Source: Cydia pomonella (taxonomy: Eukaryota > Arthropoda > Insecta > Lepidoptera > Tortricidae). Taken from it: a stretch of 64,000 bases of DNA. The translations under genes and the position numbers were made by a program. The notes below the pieces were generated by a model, which saw only the letters and a program-made list of their open reading frames with translations, was not told where the DNA came from and made no database searches. Positions 62,331 through 64,000 of the stretch are shown here, one piece after another (within the stretch, counting starts at the first letter, position 1; every line of letters starts with the position of its first letter). The stretch covers positions 4,154,001-4,218,000 of the forward strand of contig NC_084729.1 of the NCBI RefSeq assembly GCF_033807575.1. The letters run 5' to 3'.

Positions 62331-63471
62331 CTGGACAAAAAATCCTCTTTATAAGCAAGTGGCTCTGTGAGGTGTAGACCTCGCGAGCATAACTTAAAAC
62401 TGAATAAATGTAAAAGGCTCCTGTAATATGGCAATTAGCCACTTTCCGTGTTTAGCAGTGACTGTAGCCGCCGTGCAGGTCAGGATCTCGACGACTCAAA
62501 TAAAAATTCGATTTATAATGAAGTGAAGTATAATCTTCCAAAAGGTACTGGTTTACAAGGGTTCTGGCCAAAACTGTTAAATGTGGAAAGTGGGTGTTGA
62601 TAGTATGGGTATGGAGGATGATGAAAGAGTGAATTTAGAATATTTGATCAGTACAAAAAGTGGTTTAAATTTAGATGCTTCTAATTGGCCGCGATACAGA
62701 ATGTGTGGAGCGCTCCTATTGGTGCTTTTGAAAAGCCTCCGAATACTAGCCGAGCCCGACCGCTGCGTTTAGCTACTGCATTGGGAATATTTTATATAAT
62801 AATAAGTTGCATTCGCAAACGTGACACTATATGGTTTACTGCGACATATACGCATATTGGACTGCAGTTTGGCAGATTAGTAGTTTAGGCTTTTAGTAAT
62901 CTTCTTTTGATTAAAAAAAAAATTAAAAAAAAAAATTGCTTGTCTAAGCGATAACCTGACATGTATAGATAGATTGGTATCCTATGAATAAACACCCTTT
63001 GTTATACTGATACTGATATTACTGATCAACTACGTGTTTGAATACTACTCTCCTGCCCTGACTCTGCCCGGACACCCTCTACTCCCCTAAGCACCGCTAA
63101 CTTATCGGTTACGTTGGGCTTATGTTTGACTCCGCCATTTTGACAAAATAAAACTGGAACTTAAATATGGAACCTGCTCTCAAAATTTTGCGAAAACCGG
63201 TTGGGAAATGCGCCAGACATACCTACGAAAACATTTTTGCCTAAGCTGGAACGAAGATGTTGGCACGGGCGGATGTGTCGGAGTATTTTGAGGGAGTCGG
63301 AGACAAACTGTGAGTGGTTTTTGTGGAATACATTGGAAAAGTGAGATGAGTACAACACCAATTAGCTAGACTAAATTAATTATTTTTTATTACAGCGCCA
63401 CCTATGAACTGCCTATGGAACTTAACTGACTTAAAAAAAGTTAACAAACAATTTTTAAATTTACGGGTAAT
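62331..63471. other. Upstream of E1: no exon found
   Basis: The missing upstream exon must end with one base of a split codon before a GT. None convincing was found up to the window edge. 63160-63360 looks repeat-derived. Confidence 0.4.
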
Positions 63472-63615
63472 TATAACGTTTATTTGTTAACCAACCAAAT
63501 ACAAAACCACCTGGATCTGTGACTGAACGACCTGACTTGAACCTACATTAAATGTTTAATCATGTAATGTTTTTATCTACCCTCAATTGGCCTAAGGAGC
63601 CATTTGAAGGTAGAT
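63472..63615. repeat. Dispersed repeat shared with 46913-47060
   Basis: accacctggatctgtgactg and aaggagccatttgaaggtag, followed here by a GC-rich block absent from the other copy. Confidence 0.75.
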
Positions 63616-63742
63616 TTTGTTTTGTGATGGCGCGCGCAGCCACGCATCACAATACCACGCCACCGCCGCGTGATCTGTCCCGAGCTACCCATCGCGCCGC
63701 ATGCCGGCCGCCGAGCGACTGAGAGTCCCGCGAGCCGCGCAC

Positions 63743-63780
63743 TATAAAAGCCAGCGCGGTCGCCTAGATAGCAGGCAGTC
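63743..63780 (+). promoter_or_regulatory. TATA-type core promoter candidate
   Basis: TATAAAAG at 63743-63750, with an initiator-like ggcagtcg about 30 bases on, inside a GC-rich block. It may drive a mobile element rather than a host gene. Confidence 0.5.
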
Positions 63781-63826
63781 GCTCTCACCGCCTTCTGCTG
63801 TGAGGACCGCTGCTCTCCCGGTACGA

Positions 63827-64000
63827 GCCGGCGTGTTTTCAGACGCGTTAAGGCTCCCGGTCCCTAGCCACCCTACCCTTCCTGATTCCCGTAGGCCAGT
63901 TGAGCCGGCGTGTTTACAGACGCGTTAAGGCACCTGGAGTACGTACCCTTCCTGACCCCGTAGCCCAGTCGAGCCGGCGCGTTTTCAGACGCGTGAAGGC
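63827..64000 (+). repeat. Three direct repeats of a 28-30 bp GC-rich motif
   Basis: gagccggcgtgttttcagac + gcgttaaggc occurs near 63827, 63902 and 63971 with spacer of about 40-45 bases. The last copy touches the window edge. Confidence 0.85.

Noticed and set aside
63573..63928. Short frames in the GC-rich right-edge block
   Set aside because: GC-rich sequence gives open frames by chance. No start context, domain or splice support.
1..64000. CRISPR array, bacterial operon or phage features
   Set aside because: No direct-repeat/spacer arrays or ribosome-binding-site-led gene runs. Everything coherent is spliced or eukaryotic retroelement.

Overview
The window looks like a gene-poor, repeat-rich, AT-rich stretch of a moth or butterfly (Lepidoptera) nuclear genome. 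It has small spliceosomal exons with GT/AG borders, tRNA-derived SINEs with an (ATAA)n tail, many fold-back MITEs, R1-type and other non-LTR retroelement fragments, and one complete Ty3/gypsy-like LTR element. No bacterial-type operons, real tRNA genes, rRNA genes or CRISPR arrays are visible. The organism call is an inference from repeat types and gene structure, not from a search.

Three host genes can be assembled by hand from splice sites and reading phase. (1) Gene A, + strand, from beyond the left edge to 8295: seven exons, 402 codons in the window, family not recognised. (2) Gene B, - strand, 12012-13455: two exons, a 311-residue secreted, N-glycosylation-rich protein whose first exon holds only 19 coding bases. 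(3) Gene C, - strand, about 20150 to 62330 and beyond: 35 exons whose phases all agree over 2294 coding bases (about 764 codons). Its 5' end was not found. Gene C encodes one N-terminal Ig-like domain followed by three tandem cassettes. Each cassette has a Cys-rich Ig-like domain, two 6-base microexons, and a second Ig-like domain. Cassettes are joined by short linker exons, one of them poly-Gly, and the protein ends in a basic tail (RRRRKG) with an AATAAA signal just downstream.

Gene C is the most unusual item. It has eight exons of 6 or 8 bases plus others of 12 to 27 bases, and the paired 6-base exons are kept in all three cassettes. Degenerate tandem copies of the Cys-domain exon lie beside two of the three functional ones. 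A run of phase-1 linker exons could be included or skipped without changing frame.

Layout: 1-8295 gene A with repeats in its introns, including an R1-clade insertion with a 14-bp target duplication; 8.3-12 kb repeats only; 12.0-13.5 kb gene B; 13.5-20.1 kb repeats and two truncated LINEs; 20.15-62.3 kb gene C. Gene C introns hold the LTR element (47125-52034, identical 95-bp LTRs, CTATA target duplication), SINEs, MITEs and LINE tails. The last 2 kb hold repeats and a GC-rich TATA-containing block at the right edge.
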